64,000 bases of DNA from Clostridia bacterium (lineage in GTDB: Bacteria > Bacillota > Clostridia > Peptostreptococcales > Anaerovoracaceae): contig CABJAP010000001.1 of the NCBI GenBank assembly GCA_902363595.1, forward strand, positions 124,001 through 188,000, given 5' to 3'. How positions within the stretch are numbered: the stretch's first letter is position 1; every line of letters begins with the position of its first letter. The notes under the pieces were generated by a model. That model was not told the DNA's origin. It worked only from the letters and a program-made list of their open reading frames with translations, and ran no database searches. The translations under genes and the position numbers were made by a program. This document shows positions 53,333-62,386 of this stretch, in pieces.

Positions 53333-55733
53333 CTCGTCTTCTCCTGTCTCGATAAAGTAAAAGCAGCAAAAGTCCTATGGCAGAGGCGACTGCTACAGTC
53401 GCGTAAATCTGCCGGAAACCTTGATTGAGTACTTCTTGGAAGGTACTTTCTATTTTAGCAGAAGATGCGTCAATTTGCTTCAAATAATTTTTCAGAGCAG
53501 TATCAAAGGCGCCGGGAACGGCTGCTTTCATAGTATCCATCTTTTTTAGCGTTTCCTGAGCTTCCTTTTTTCCTTGTCGGATCCCGGCAAGACCTTGCTT
53601 CAGTTTGTTCCTGCTTGTTTTTGTTTCCTGTAACTTGGCAGTTGTCTGGTTGATTCCGCTTTTTATACCATCGATGCCGGAAGCAATTTTTTTAATTCCA
53701 GTACTTAGGTCGGAAGATTTTTTCTTCATCGTCGATATGTTGGTTGTACAGGCAGATATGGCTTTGTCCAGTTGACTGAGGCTGGTCATCTTTTTCAGCT
53801 GGGCGACTGCAGGCGGAGCAAGCTGCTGTTTCATTGCGTCCGGGAGCATCTGATCCAAGGTCATGCCTTCCATCTGAGGCATTTTTGACAGTACGGTGCG
53901 AACTCCGCTCAGTTGGCCCTTCATCATTCTTTGAAAACCGATTCCGTCTTTGATTCCCGATAATCCTTTTTTCATCTGGGAACGGCTGCTTTTCATTTTT
54001 GTCAGCTGGCTTTTTTGTTTCTGAACGGCAGTAGTCATTCCTGCAATACCCTGATCCATACCGGTGATAGCTTTTTCCATGGATGCAATATTTTTGTTCA
54101 TATTCTTTATGCCGCTTTCAACGCCGTCGGTGCCTTTATCGATGCCTGTATTAATCTTATCTTTGATTTCAGGAGTCATTTGATCAAACATGGTTTTGGC
54201 AAAGGTCTTTGTATTGGAGACTATAGTCGTTACATCGGAGTTTTGCATTAGTTTCAGCATATTTTCCGGGATTTTGAAATCGCTTTCCTGATTCATGTCG
54301 ATCTTAATACTGGTCATAGCAGTCAGATCCGGCATTCCTTCTATATTCTGTTTCTTCATTTCTTTCTGAAGTTCTGTTGCATAAGGAAGCTGAGGGACTG
54401 TAATTTCTTTTGGAAGCAGCTCCATGATATCGCCCTGAACGCCCATGCCTGCATGGGATAGAAAGCCTACCATAATGGCCGGCGCAACGACGGTTCCCAA
54501 GGAACGTACCAGTGATAGAGTCGCGAGGGCGGAATTGGATTCTGCGGCTTCAGTATGATCCAGCATCATATAGTTGAGGGGCGTTCCCATGGTAAAACCG
54601 ATACCAAGACCGATCAGAATCAGACTGATGATTACCGTGGCCCAGCCGGGATAGCGGGTCATGACGAAAATCAGAAAGAGTGAACCGGCCAGAGACGACA
54701 GAAAGCCGATGGCCAGGATAGGCTTGGCACCCCAGCGATCAATCATTTTGCCGGATACAGGAGCACCGACCCCGGCAAAGATTCCCAGGATAATGACAAA
54801 ATAGCCGCCGCTGCCCGATTCAACCTTCATAGCATTTTCACAGAGCTGGGGCACGAAGATCAGGCCCATGAGAATAACGCCGGTCATAACAGAGAGGATC
54901 AAAGTGACGAGAATATCCTTATTTTTAAAATAGGAAAGGTTCATTACCGGATCTTCTGCCCGCTTCTCCGCCAATATAAAGAGGGGGAGGAGGACTGCGA
55001 AAGCTGCTACAAAGGGCCATACGTTCCGGCTTGCTGCAGTACTGATGAATTCAAAGAAATTAATATTTTTCAACCCGTACATCAAACTTAGAATCATGAT
55101 AACCAGGAGCACGGTTCCTAAACCGTCAATCTTTGTTACGGCTTTTTCCTTTGTGTTAGGGAGGGAAACAAACCCGGCAATTAGAATGAATATAGTGATC
55201 GGTACATTCACATAAAAGATAAACTGCCAGTTGTCGCTGCCGAATAAATCCAAAATGGCGCTGCCAGCGCTTGCTCCGAATATGTTGGCGATTCCGTAGA
55301 CACCGCCTACCATGCCCAAAGCCATTCCGCGTTTTTCTTTGGGGAATGTGGTGCCGAATTCAGCAGTAGCTACCGGAACGATGCCGCCGCCGCCAATGGC
55401 CTGGATGGCACGGGATATGAGGAGCATGGTGAAGCTGCCCACATCCTGAGATAGTCCGCAGAGGAACGATCCGGCGCCGAATAGGAAAATGCTGGCCAGG
55501 TAGACGTATTTTCTGCCTGCCCGGTCAGCCAGCTTGCCCATGACCGGAATGCTGGCGGCGTATGCCAATGTATAAATGGTGATCATCCAAACGCCGAGAT
55601 TATCACCGACGCCCAGATTATTCTGAATAACCGTTCTTGCAGGTGTCACGATGCCTGTGTCCAAAGCGCCCATGAAGATGCCAAGCAAGTAAACGGCCAT
55701 GATCAAACCGTAATGTGTTTTTTTCTCTTTCAT
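53322..55733 (-). CDS. DHA2-type MFS efflux pump with a long helical insertion
   Basis: 803 residues, about 300 longer than typical 14-segment pumps. Residues ~10-425 are a normal MFS core (LDTGIVTPARTVIQNNLG, GKLADRAGRKYVYLAS loop motif). After residue ~430 comes a ~345-residue hydrophilic region rich in heptad-like Met/Ile/Lys repeats (NMNKNIASMEKAITGMDQGI, KKGLSGIKDG), then a final segment and an Arg-rich tail (LLLLLYRDRRRRDER). The insertion should face outside. In length and style it recalls the coiled-coil regions of Pip/YhgE-like export proteins. Transcribed with marR2. Confidence 0.88.
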   Translation of the reverse strand: MKEKKTHYGLIMAVYLLGIFMGALDTGIVTPARTVIQNNLGVGDNLGVWMITIYTLAYAASIPVMGKLADRAGRKYVYLASIFLFGAGSFLCGLSQDVGSFTMLLISRAIQAIGGGGIVPVATAEFGTTFPKEKRGMALGMVGGVYGIANIFGASAGSAILDLFGSDNWQFIFYVNVPITIFILIAGFVSLPNTKEKAVTKIDGLGTVLLVIMILSLMYGLKNINFFEFISTAASRNVWPFVAAFAVLLPLFILAEKRAEDPVMNLSYFKNKDILVTLILSVMTGVILMGLIFVPQLCENAMKVESGSGGYFVIILGIFAGVGAPVSGKMIDRWGAKPILAIGFLSSLAGSLFLIFVMTRYPGWATVIISLILIGLGIGFTMGTPLNYMMLDHTEAAESNSALATLSLVRSLGTVVAPAIMVGFLSHAGMGVQGDIMELLPKEITVPQLPYATELQKEMKKQNIEGMPDLTAMTSIKIDMNQESDFKIPENMLKLMQNSDVTTIVSNTKTFAKTMFDQMTPEIKDKINTGIDKGTDGVESGIKNMNKNIASMEKAITGMDQGIAGMTTAVQKQKSQLTKMKSSRSQMKKGLSGIKDGIGFQRMMKGQLSGVRTVLSKMPQMEGMTLDQMLPDAMKQQLAPPAVAQLKKMTSLSQLDKAISACTTNISTMKKKSSDLSTGIKKIASGIDGIKSGINQTTAKLQETKTSRNKLKQGLAGIRQGKKEAQETLKKMDTMKAAVPGAFDTALKNYLKQIDASSAKIESTFQEVLNQGFRQIYATVAVASAIGLLLLLLYRDRRRRDER

Positions 55734-55757
55734 AATGGATACCTTTCTATAAACAAA

Positions 55758-55815
55758 TTAGTTGCATTTACAACTAATCCATAGAATATCACAAATTAGT
55801 TGTAAATGCAACTAA
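55758..55815. promoter_or_regulatory. Twin MarR operators before the DHA2 pump
   Basis: TTAGTTG-CATTTA-CAACTAA (55758-55777) and its reverse complement TTAGTTG-TAAATG-CAACTAA (55796-55815), 38 bases centre to centre. The first overlaps a possible minus-strand promoter (TTGTAA, 16 bases, TATAGA). They lie between the pump and the divergent MacAB-type genes. Confidence 0.8.
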
Positions 55816-56000
55816 AAATCAACACATATTCAACACTAAAACAATATGGGATTACATGGGATTGACACGCATCAGCCATGGAACATTCACGCTGATTGGG
55901 TATAAAAGAGGGGAAGATGAAAAACCAGACGTCCGGCAGGCGGTTTTTGCGAGAAAATCTGGGATTGTACGGAAGGGTTGGTAGAATGACAGGAGGAAAT

Positions 56001-58373
56001 ATGGAGCTGACAGAAAAAAAGAAAAAGCAGGGAGACACAGGTAAAAGGATGTTAAGAAGGGCAAACGTGCGAGGGAAAAAGTTCCTGGCCTCCTTTGGCA
56101 AGCTGCCGAAAAAAAAGAAAATAATCATTGGGCTGGGAGTGCTTTTGATCGCAGGAATCATCTGCACTGGGGCTGTCGTTTTCGCGGGCAAAGAGGTTAA
56201 CGCTCAGATCGTGCAGGAGGCAGAGGCAGCTAAGGGTACGATTTCCAATACGATTGCGGGTACAGGCAATTTAGAATTGGGGAGCAGCACCCAGATCGAG
56301 ATTCCTTCGGGAATTACCATCCAAGATGTCCTCGTGGAAAGCGGCGACAAAGTGAAAAAGGGGGATACCCTGGCAACGGTGGATCGGGCATCGGTTTTAT
56401 CGGCCCTATCCAATACCCAGGAGAAAATTGGTGAGCTAGATACCCAGATCAATGAGAAAAAAGGCGAAACCGTATCTTCCCAAATAACTGCGGGAGTCAG
56501 CGGCCGGATTAAAAAAATTTACGCTAAAAAAGGCGATTCGGTGCTGGAGAGCATGAACGACCGTGGAGCGCTGATGCTCTTATCGCTGGACGGTAAAATG
56601 GCAGTATCCATCAGCGATGCCGGGGGGCTTTCCGAAGGGGATTCTGTTACCGTGATTCTTTCAGATCAGAAGACGAAAAAGACTGGAAGCGTGGAAAGTG
56701 TTACCGATGGAACCGCTGTCATTACGCTGACGGATAATGGGCCCAAATTTGGTGAAACGGTGACTGTGAAAAAAAGAAACAGCTCTATCGGCAGCGGAAA
56801 ACTATACATTCACAGCCAACTGGCTGTGGTTGCTTCCGGCGGCACGGTGAAAACGCTTCATGTTTCCCAAAATCAGTATGTCAGCGCCGGCAAATGCTTA
56901 TATACGCTCAAAGATCTTCCGGCATCTACCGAATATCAGCAGCTGCTGGCTCAGCGGCAGAAGCTGACCGATGTCCTGGCAGATCTGGCGGCCATGACAG
57001 CATCCAATTCCATAACAGCATCGGAAAGCGGGACGATAGAAGCGGTCAAAATTTCATCCGCATCGGAGTCCGGCAGTCAAACGGAGAATTCCAATGCTTC
57101 TGCGGAAAATACGACGGGCAGCAGCACCGCTGCCGGAGTTGCTTCAAATCAAACAGGGACTTCTGTCAAACTCATGTCTGACACTGGAGATGAGAAGAAA
57201 AGCCGGGGTGATGAAAGTGCATCAGCACAAACCTGGAATGACAGCGTGAGCGTCAGTAAGGACGAGATCGACGCTGCTGCGCAGGCTGACACAGTAACCT
57301 CAATTCCTTCTGTCAGCATTTCCATTGCTGCGCCAGTTAAAGGAGGTTTGCCACAGCAATCCATTGAGGCATCTTCCCAATATACAGGCATCATTTCCTG
57401 GAATCTCAAAGATAAGGTCTTTCAGGCGGATTCCACTTACACTGCCAGGATTACGCTTACGGCCCAGTCCGGCTGCCGATTCACACAGGCTACCGCTGTT
57501 TCCGTAGATGCTTTGGGTGCTGTCATTTCTGGAATCAGCACGGATGGGGAAGGCGAGGGAAATACGATGACCTTTACCGTAACCTTTGCAAAGACACAGG
57601 CTGATTCCACCAAATCGGATTCTGCTGCTCCCAATAAGCAAAAGAACGCTTCCTCAGGGAAAGCCGCAAGTCAGACAAGCAAAATTTCAAGCAGCGGAGC
57701 GGCCAGTGCATCGTCAGCTTCCGGCAATACCTCCGGCGCAAGTTCCGCATCTGAAAGCAGTTCTGCTACAGAGGAAATCCAGACCGTAGCCGCATTTACC
57801 TTATGTTCGGATGAAACAATGGTTCTTCCGATTAATGTGGATGAGCTGGATATCCTTTCGGTAGAAAAAGGGCAGGAAGCAGAAGTAACCTTTGATGCCA
57901 TAGAAGGAAAGACCTTTACCGGTAAAATTACTAAGGTTTCCGGTGCGGCGACGGTGAGCGGCGGTACGGCCAAATACAGTGTAGAGATAACATTGGATGC
58001 GGAAGATTCCATGCGGCTGGGGATGAACGGTGCGGCGACAGTAACTACCAGCAGCAAGGAAGATATCCTTATAGTGCCGCTGAGCGCTCTGCAGGAGTCA
58101 GGCGAAAAAACCTTTGTTTACACGCAAAAGGATGAGGATGGTACGCTGTCAGGCAAAAAAGAAGTGGAAACTGGCATTTCCAATGATGAGAACGTTGAAA
58201 TAACCAGCGGTCTCAGCCAAGGAGAGAAGGTATATTATCTGCGATCGGGATCTGTTTCTCAAAGCGGTTCATCGGACTCCATGATGCCGGGACAGGGCGG
58301 CGGTTTTGGTGATGGCAGCGGCGGCCGGCAGCAGATGCCGTCCGGCGGCGGTATGCCGCCCAGTGGACAGTAA
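56001..58373 (+). CDS. MacA-type efflux adaptor with low-complexity insertions
   Basis: 790 residues from ATG 56001 (AGGAGG upstream); frames from 55896/55917 lack such spacing. Basic cytoplasmic start, one segment (~40-62), then a lipoyl/barrel adaptor core (GNLELGSSTQIEIPSGITIQ; C-terminal MRLGMNGAATVTTSSKEDIL). Between the two halves sit Ser/Ala/Thr-rich stretches (~355-400, 535-590) flanking a beta-like domain (~435-530). Gly/Ser/Gln-rich tail ends in PSGQ. Adaptors of this kind couple MacB pumps; in a monoderm it would span the wall. First gene of an operon with the ATPase and permease. Confidence 0.82.
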   Translation: MELTEKKKKQGDTGKRMLRRANVRGKKFLASFGKLPKKKKIIIGLGVLLIAGIICTGAVVFAGKEVNAQIVQEAEAAKGTISNTIAGTGNLELGSSTQIEIPSGITIQDVLVESGDKVKKGDTLATVDRASVLSALSNTQEKIGELDTQINEKKGETVSSQITAGVSGRIKKIYAKKGDSVLESMNDRGALMLLSLDGKMAVSISDAGGLSEGDSVTVILSDQKTKKTGSVESVTDGTAVITLTDNGPKFGETVTVKKRNSSIGSGKLYIHSQLAVVASGGTVKTLHVSQNQYVSAGKCLYTLKDLPASTEYQQLLAQRQKLTDVLADLAAMTASNSITASESGTIEAVKISSASESGSQTENSNASAENTTGSSTAAGVASNQTGTSVKLMSDTGDEKKSRGDESASAQTWNDSVSVSKDEIDAAAQADTVTSIPSVSISIAAPVKGGLPQQSIEASSQYTGIISWNLKDKVFQADSTYTARITLTAQSGCRFTQATAVSVDALGAVISGISTDGEGEGNTMTFTVTFAKTQADSTKSDSAAPNKQKNASSGKAASQTSKISSSGAASASSASGNTSGASSASESSSATEEIQTVAAFTLCSDETMVLPINVDELDILSVEKGQEAEVTFDAIEGKTFTGKITKVSGAATVSGGTAKYSVEITLDAEDSMRLGMNGAATVTTSSKEDILIVPLSALQESGEKTFVYTQKDEDGTLSGKKEVETGISNDENVEITSGLSQGEKVYYLRSGSVSQSGSSDSMMPGQGGGFGDGSGGRQQMPSGGGMPPSGQ

Positions 58374-58385
58374 GGCGGTGGAGAG

Positions 58386-59057
58386 ATGATTCTATTTGAA
58401 AATGTATGTAAAACCTATCTGATTGGCGGGGAGGAAGTACGGGCGCTGGATCACGCCAATCTGCACATACAAAAGGGCGAATTTGTCAGCATCATCGGAC
58501 CTTCCGGGAGTGGAAAATCAACGTTAATGAATATTATGGGCTGCCTGGATATCCCTGACAGCGGGAGTTACCTGTTAGACGGCCGCTCGGTGGGCAGCCT
58601 TTCGGAGAAGGAACTGACCGGAATCCGAAGCCGGAAAATCGGTTTTGTATTTCAGGATTTCAACTTAATTTCCAAAATGACGGCGGAAGAAAATGTAGGG
58701 CTCCCCTTGGTATACCAAGGGTTCAAGCAGGCAGCCATTAAAAGATATGCCGCTGAGGCGCTGGAGCATGTCAATCTGACCAGCAGAAAAACACACAGGC
58801 CGGCTCAGCTATCAGGAGGCCAGCAGCAGAGGGTGGCCATCGCTAGAGCGCTGGTTACAAAGCCAATTTTGTTTCTGGCCGATGAGCCTACGGGAAATCT
58901 GGATTCCAAGACAGGAAGCGAGATTATGGATTTGTTTCACCAGCTTCATGAGCAGGGCAATACCATTGTACTCATTACCCACGATCAATCAGTGGCAATG
59001 CAGGCAAAACGCCGAATTACCATCAGCGACGGTCGAGTAGAGGAGGATAGCTTATGA
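58386..59057 (+). CDS. MacB-type ABC transporter ATP-binding protein
   Basis: 223 residues. Walker [10 protein letters not shown] at residues ~39-47, Q-loop [10 protein letters not shown], signature [15 protein letters not shown], Walker [15 protein letters not shown] and switch His in LITHD. LolD/MacB subfamily. Starts 12 bases after the adaptor gene and overlaps the permease start (ATGA). Confidence 0.96.
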   Translation: MILFENVCKTYLIGGEEVRALDHANLHIQKGEFVSIIGPSGSGKSTLMNIMGCLDIPDSGSYLLDGRSVGSLSEKELTGIRSRKIGFVFQDFNLISKMTAEENVGLPLVYQGFKQAAIKRYAAEALEHVNLTSRKTHRPAQLSGGQQQRVAIARALVTKPILFLADEPTGNLDSKTGSEIMDLFHQLHEQGNTIVLITHDQSVAMQAKRRITISDGRVEEDSL

Positions 59058-60253
59058 TCCTGCAATGTGTGAAAATGGCCTGGGAATCCATCCTGGCCAA
59101 TAAAATGCGATCCTTTCTGACCATGCTGGGAATCTTTATCGGGGTGGTATCGCTGGTGGTGCTGGTCTCCATTGCCGGAGGAGCCACATCTTCGGTCAGC
59201 GATCAAATTTCCAGTATGGGGACCAACCTTTTGACCGTTACCATCAACGATGATAAAGAAAACCCGCTGCGCCTTTCCGAATTGTCTGAGATCGCAGAAA
59301 ACAAAGAGATCGCCATGGCGGCGCCGATTGCCAGCACCACGGTTACCTCAAAATGCGGATATGTCAGCGATGACAGTACGATCCTCTATGGCACGACTGG
59401 TCCATATAAGGATATACAAGGGCTAACACTGGCATCGGGCAGATTTCTTCTTTCGCCGGATGTGAACAACAGCTCCTATGTGGTTGTGCTCAGTTATGAT
59501 GCAGCAGTGGAACTGGTAGGAAGGGCGGAGGCCGAAGGAGAAACGGTGACCTTAAATGGGAGAGCCTTTACCATAATCGGAGTCCTGGAAGAAGATGAAA
59601 GCTTGAACGCTTCCTTTGGAGCTGACAGCGACAGTTCTTCTGTGACTTTGGAAGCTTATATCCCATATACGACTCTTTCTAAAATCGCAGATGACGTGCT
59701 GTATGTCAAACAGTTTACGGCTTCTGCCAGCAATGAGGAAAGCATGGATGCGGCGGAGCTGGCTTTAACGGATATGATGATGAAGCGCTTTGGGCAGGAT
59801 GAGGATGCGTTTACCATTCGCAATCAGTCGACAATTATGGAGACTATGAACAGCGTCAACCAGACCATGACCCTGATGCTGGGCGGGATCGCCGCGATTT
59901 CTCTTTTAGTAGGCGGCATCGGCATTATGAATATCATGCTGGTTTCGGTGACGGAGCGAACAAGGGAGATCGGCATTAGAAAGGCCATCGGAGCCGGACG
60001 GAAAAGCATTATGCTCCAGTTTTTGATTGAAGCGCTGATGATCAGTTTGATTGGCTGCCTTTTGGGAATTCTCCTGTCCTGGATCATTTTGCAGGTTGCT
60101 TCCTTTTTCATGGATTCTATGACATTGGAACTGTCCCCCAAGGTGGTGCTGGCATCCGTTCTTTTTTCAATGGTAATCGGCGCGGCTTTCGGCAGTTATC
60201 CTGCCAGCAAAGCTGCATCGAAAAAACCCATCGAGGCTCTTCGCTATCAGTGA
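59054..60253 (+). CDS. MacB-type ABC transporter permease (FtsX domain)
   Basis: 399 residues. N-terminal segment (MRSFLTMLGIFIGVVSLVVLVSIAGG), a ~220-residue extracytoplasmic MacB core domain, then three C-terminal segments with the FtsX signature VGGIGIMNIMLVSVTERTRE and IRKAIGAGR. ATP hydrolysis drives export of peptides or drugs through mechanotransmission rather than a membrane tunnel. Overlaps the ATPase gene by four bases; stop overlaps the EAL gene's stop by seven, convergent. Confidence 0.94.
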   Translation: MILQCVKMAWESILANKMRSFLTMLGIFIGVVSLVVLVSIAGGATSSVSDQISSMGTNLLTVTINDDKENPLRLSELSEIAENKEIAMAAPIASTTVTSKCGYVSDDSTILYGTTGPYKDIQGLTLASGRFLLSPDVNNSSYVVVLSYDAAVELVGRAEAEGETVTLNGRAFTIIGVLEEDESLNASFGADSDSSSVTLEAYIPYTTLSKIADDVLYVKQFTASASNEESMDAAELALTDMMMKRFGQDEDAFTIRNQSTIMETMNSVNQTMTLMLGGIAAISLLVGGIGIMNIMLVSVTERTREIGIRKAIGAGRKSIMLQFLIEALMISLIGCLLGILLSWIILQVASFFMDSMTLELSPKVVLASVLFSMVIGAAFGSYPASKAASKKPIEALRYQ

Positions 60254-62160
60254 TGAAAGGCAAGAAACTCCTTCTCCGCCATAGGGCGGGCGTAATGGTA
60301 ACCCTGAATGCGGTCTGTACCCAGAACCATTAAAAGATCCGCCTGCTGCTGGGTTTCAATCCCTTCTGATACCACTTGAAAACCTACGCTGTGAGCCAAT
60401 TCGATCATAGTCTGTACAATGGTGCGGTCCTTTTTGCTCACCAGCAGTTTATCAAAAAGGCTCCGGTCCAGCTTGACACATTCAAAAGGCAGGTGCATGA
60501 TGCTGGAAAAGTTGGAGTAGCCAATACCAAAATCGTCCAGATAAAAGCCAATGCCGACCTGAGCAATACGGTCCATGACGGAACGGATGTAGGGCAGATC
60601 GTAAGCGATGACCCGCTCAGTGATCTCAATTTTCAGCTTATCGGGCGGAACCTGATAGCGCTGCAGACAAGCGGTGATCCGTTGACATATATGGAGGTCC
60701 AGGAATTGCTGCATCGACAGATTGATCGAAATGGATTCCACTTCCAAGGCCGGATTTTCACCCAACAGGCGGCAGACTTTCTCCAGTACAATCCAACTCA
60801 TTTCATCGATGAGACCGGTTTCCTCCGCCAAAGGTATGAATTCACCCGGCGATATGGGTGTGCCGCTGTAGTCGCTTAGGCGCAATAAAGCTTCTGCGTG
60901 GGTAAATTTTTTGGTCCTGCAGTCTATTACAGGCTGGTACCATACTTGAAAACGATCTTCTTTTATTGAGTGCTTAAGCAGCTGGGTTAATTCTTTTTTT
61001 CGTTCGATTTTCTTTTCGATGTCCGTGGTGAAACGCAGACATTCGGTGTCTTCCCGCTTTGCCATCACGTTCATGAATTCCAGGTATTCGATTACTTGAT
61101 CGGCCTGCCAATCCTGATCCTGATGGATCAGTTCGCTGAAACAGGCCATGATGTCAAAATGAAGGTCGCCCAGCGTCCATCCATCCTGAAAGCGCATCTG
61201 GATTTTGTCCAGGTTGCAAGCAGCTTTGTCCTGGGACAGGAAAGGAGATACCAAGGCAAAGGACACGTTGCCGAAGCGGAATGCACGGCTGGACGGGTCG
61301 CATTTATCCAGCCAGGAAGCTATGGCATAAAGAAAATCGTCTCCTTTCTGATAGCCGAATCTTTGATTGACCACAGCAAAGTGTTTCAATGAAATCGTGA
61401 TGATCTGAAATTGCTGTTTGCCGGCGATCCGAAGGGCCAGCTCCTGATAAAAGCTTTTGCGGTTGCCGATATGAGTGAGACTATCGGTTCCCACCTGGTA
61501 ATTCTGGAAGTTTATGAAGAGCACCAGATCGGCAAAAGCGATGGTGATTCCGTTGAGTAAAATCTGAGGATAGCATATTTGAAAAAGGGCCAGTCCTAAA
61601 ATAATCGGGGGCAATGTATGAATCACTTGCTGAACATTTTTACTGACACTGGAGCGATTGCGCAGATAGCAAATGATCACCATGCATAGTTCAATGAACA
61701 TGACAACATATCCGGCTCTATTGAATACGCCCCGGTGATATCCACCGTCAGAATCAAACAAGAAGAGTATTCCGGTCTGAAGATTGACAATAACAAGAAT
61801 AAAAAACAGCGCATTGAGTAGGAGTAAGCCGATTACAGCATTGGTGCGGCAATGCTTTTCATAAACATGCTCCAGCAGAAGATTGAAAATGTAAAGAGCC
61901 AAAATTGAACTGACCCATACGCTGGACAGAAAATATAAGCTGTTGAGCAGCATGTTCAGCCAGTGGGGTACATGTTCATATTGGCTGATGGTAATAACGC
62001 AGACAGCGTTGAGGGCAATTTCAAAAATAGAAAGGACTAAGCAAATCCAAAACAAGGTTCTGCGGCGTGATCGGGTCTGTCTTCTATCGTGAAAATACAA
62101 ACTAATTAAAAATAGTAAAATTAGTGCAAGGAATTCAGCTATCTGTGACCAAACTATCAT
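60247..62160 (-). CDS. Membrane EAL phosphodiesterase with degenerate GGDEF domain
   Basis: 637 residues. Six to seven N-terminal segments (~1-215), then a GGDEF-fold domain (DSLTHIGNRKSFYQE) whose active motif is replaced by RFGNVSF, so not catalytic. The C-terminal EAL domain keeps its key residues: HAEALLRL, INLSMQQF, EITERV, LDDFGIGYSN, VKLDRSLFD, VSEGIET. It should hydrolyse c-di-GMP, perhaps with the dead GGDEF sensing GTP. Opposes the GGDEF protein at 36888. Confidence 0.9.
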   Translation of the reverse strand: MIVWSQIAEFLALILLFLISLYFHDRRQTRSRRRTLFWICLVLSIFEIALNAVCVITISQYEHVPHWLNMLLNSLYFLSSVWVSSILALYIFNLLLEHVYEKHCRTNAVIGLLLLNALFFILVIVNLQTGILFLFDSDGGYHRGVFNRAGYVVMFIELCMVIICYLRNRSSVSKNVQQVIHTLPPIILGLALFQICYPQILLNGITIAFADLVLFINFQNYQVGTDSLTHIGNRKSFYQELALRIAGKQQFQIITISLKHFAVVNQRFGYQKGDDFLYAIASWLDKCDPSSRAFRFGNVSFALVSPFLSQDKAACNLDKIQMRFQDGWTLGDLHFDIMACFSELIHQDQDWQADQVIEYLEFMNVMAKREDTECLRFTTDIEKKIERKKELTQLLKHSIKEDRFQVWYQPVIDCRTKKFTHAEALLRLSDYSGTPISPGEFIPLAEETGLIDEMSWIVLEKVCRLLGENPALEVESISINLSMQQFLDLHICQRITACLQRYQVPPDKLKIEITERVIAYDLPYIRSVMDRIAQVGIGFYLDDFGIGYSNFSSIMHLPFECVKLDRSLFDKLLVSKKDRTIVQTMIELAHSVGFQVVSEGIETQQQADLLMVLGTDRIQGYHYARPMAEKEFLAFHH

Positions 62161-62310
62161 CTATTTTTACCTCGCTTCTATCATTATTAGAGTGAATTAT
62201 GAGATAAGGACGGACCGTGCATATTATGGCTGTTGGCCTTTTTTATTGTAATATATATTCTCTCTGCATACAAGAAATAGGAAATAATTTTTCCAAATAA
62301 TGAGCAATAC

Positions 62311-62345
62311 AAAAGAGACCTTTCCCGAAAGGAGCGATCTCTTTT
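62311..62345. terminator. Bidirectional terminator before the second APC gene's end
   Basis: AAAAGAGA (62311-62318) pairs with TCTCTTTT (62338-62345), enclosing CCTTTC/GAAAGG inside. Confidence 0.85.
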
Positions 62346-62386
62346 GTATTTAAGTCGTTATATAGTGGTTTTGAAAAGTTTGCTTT

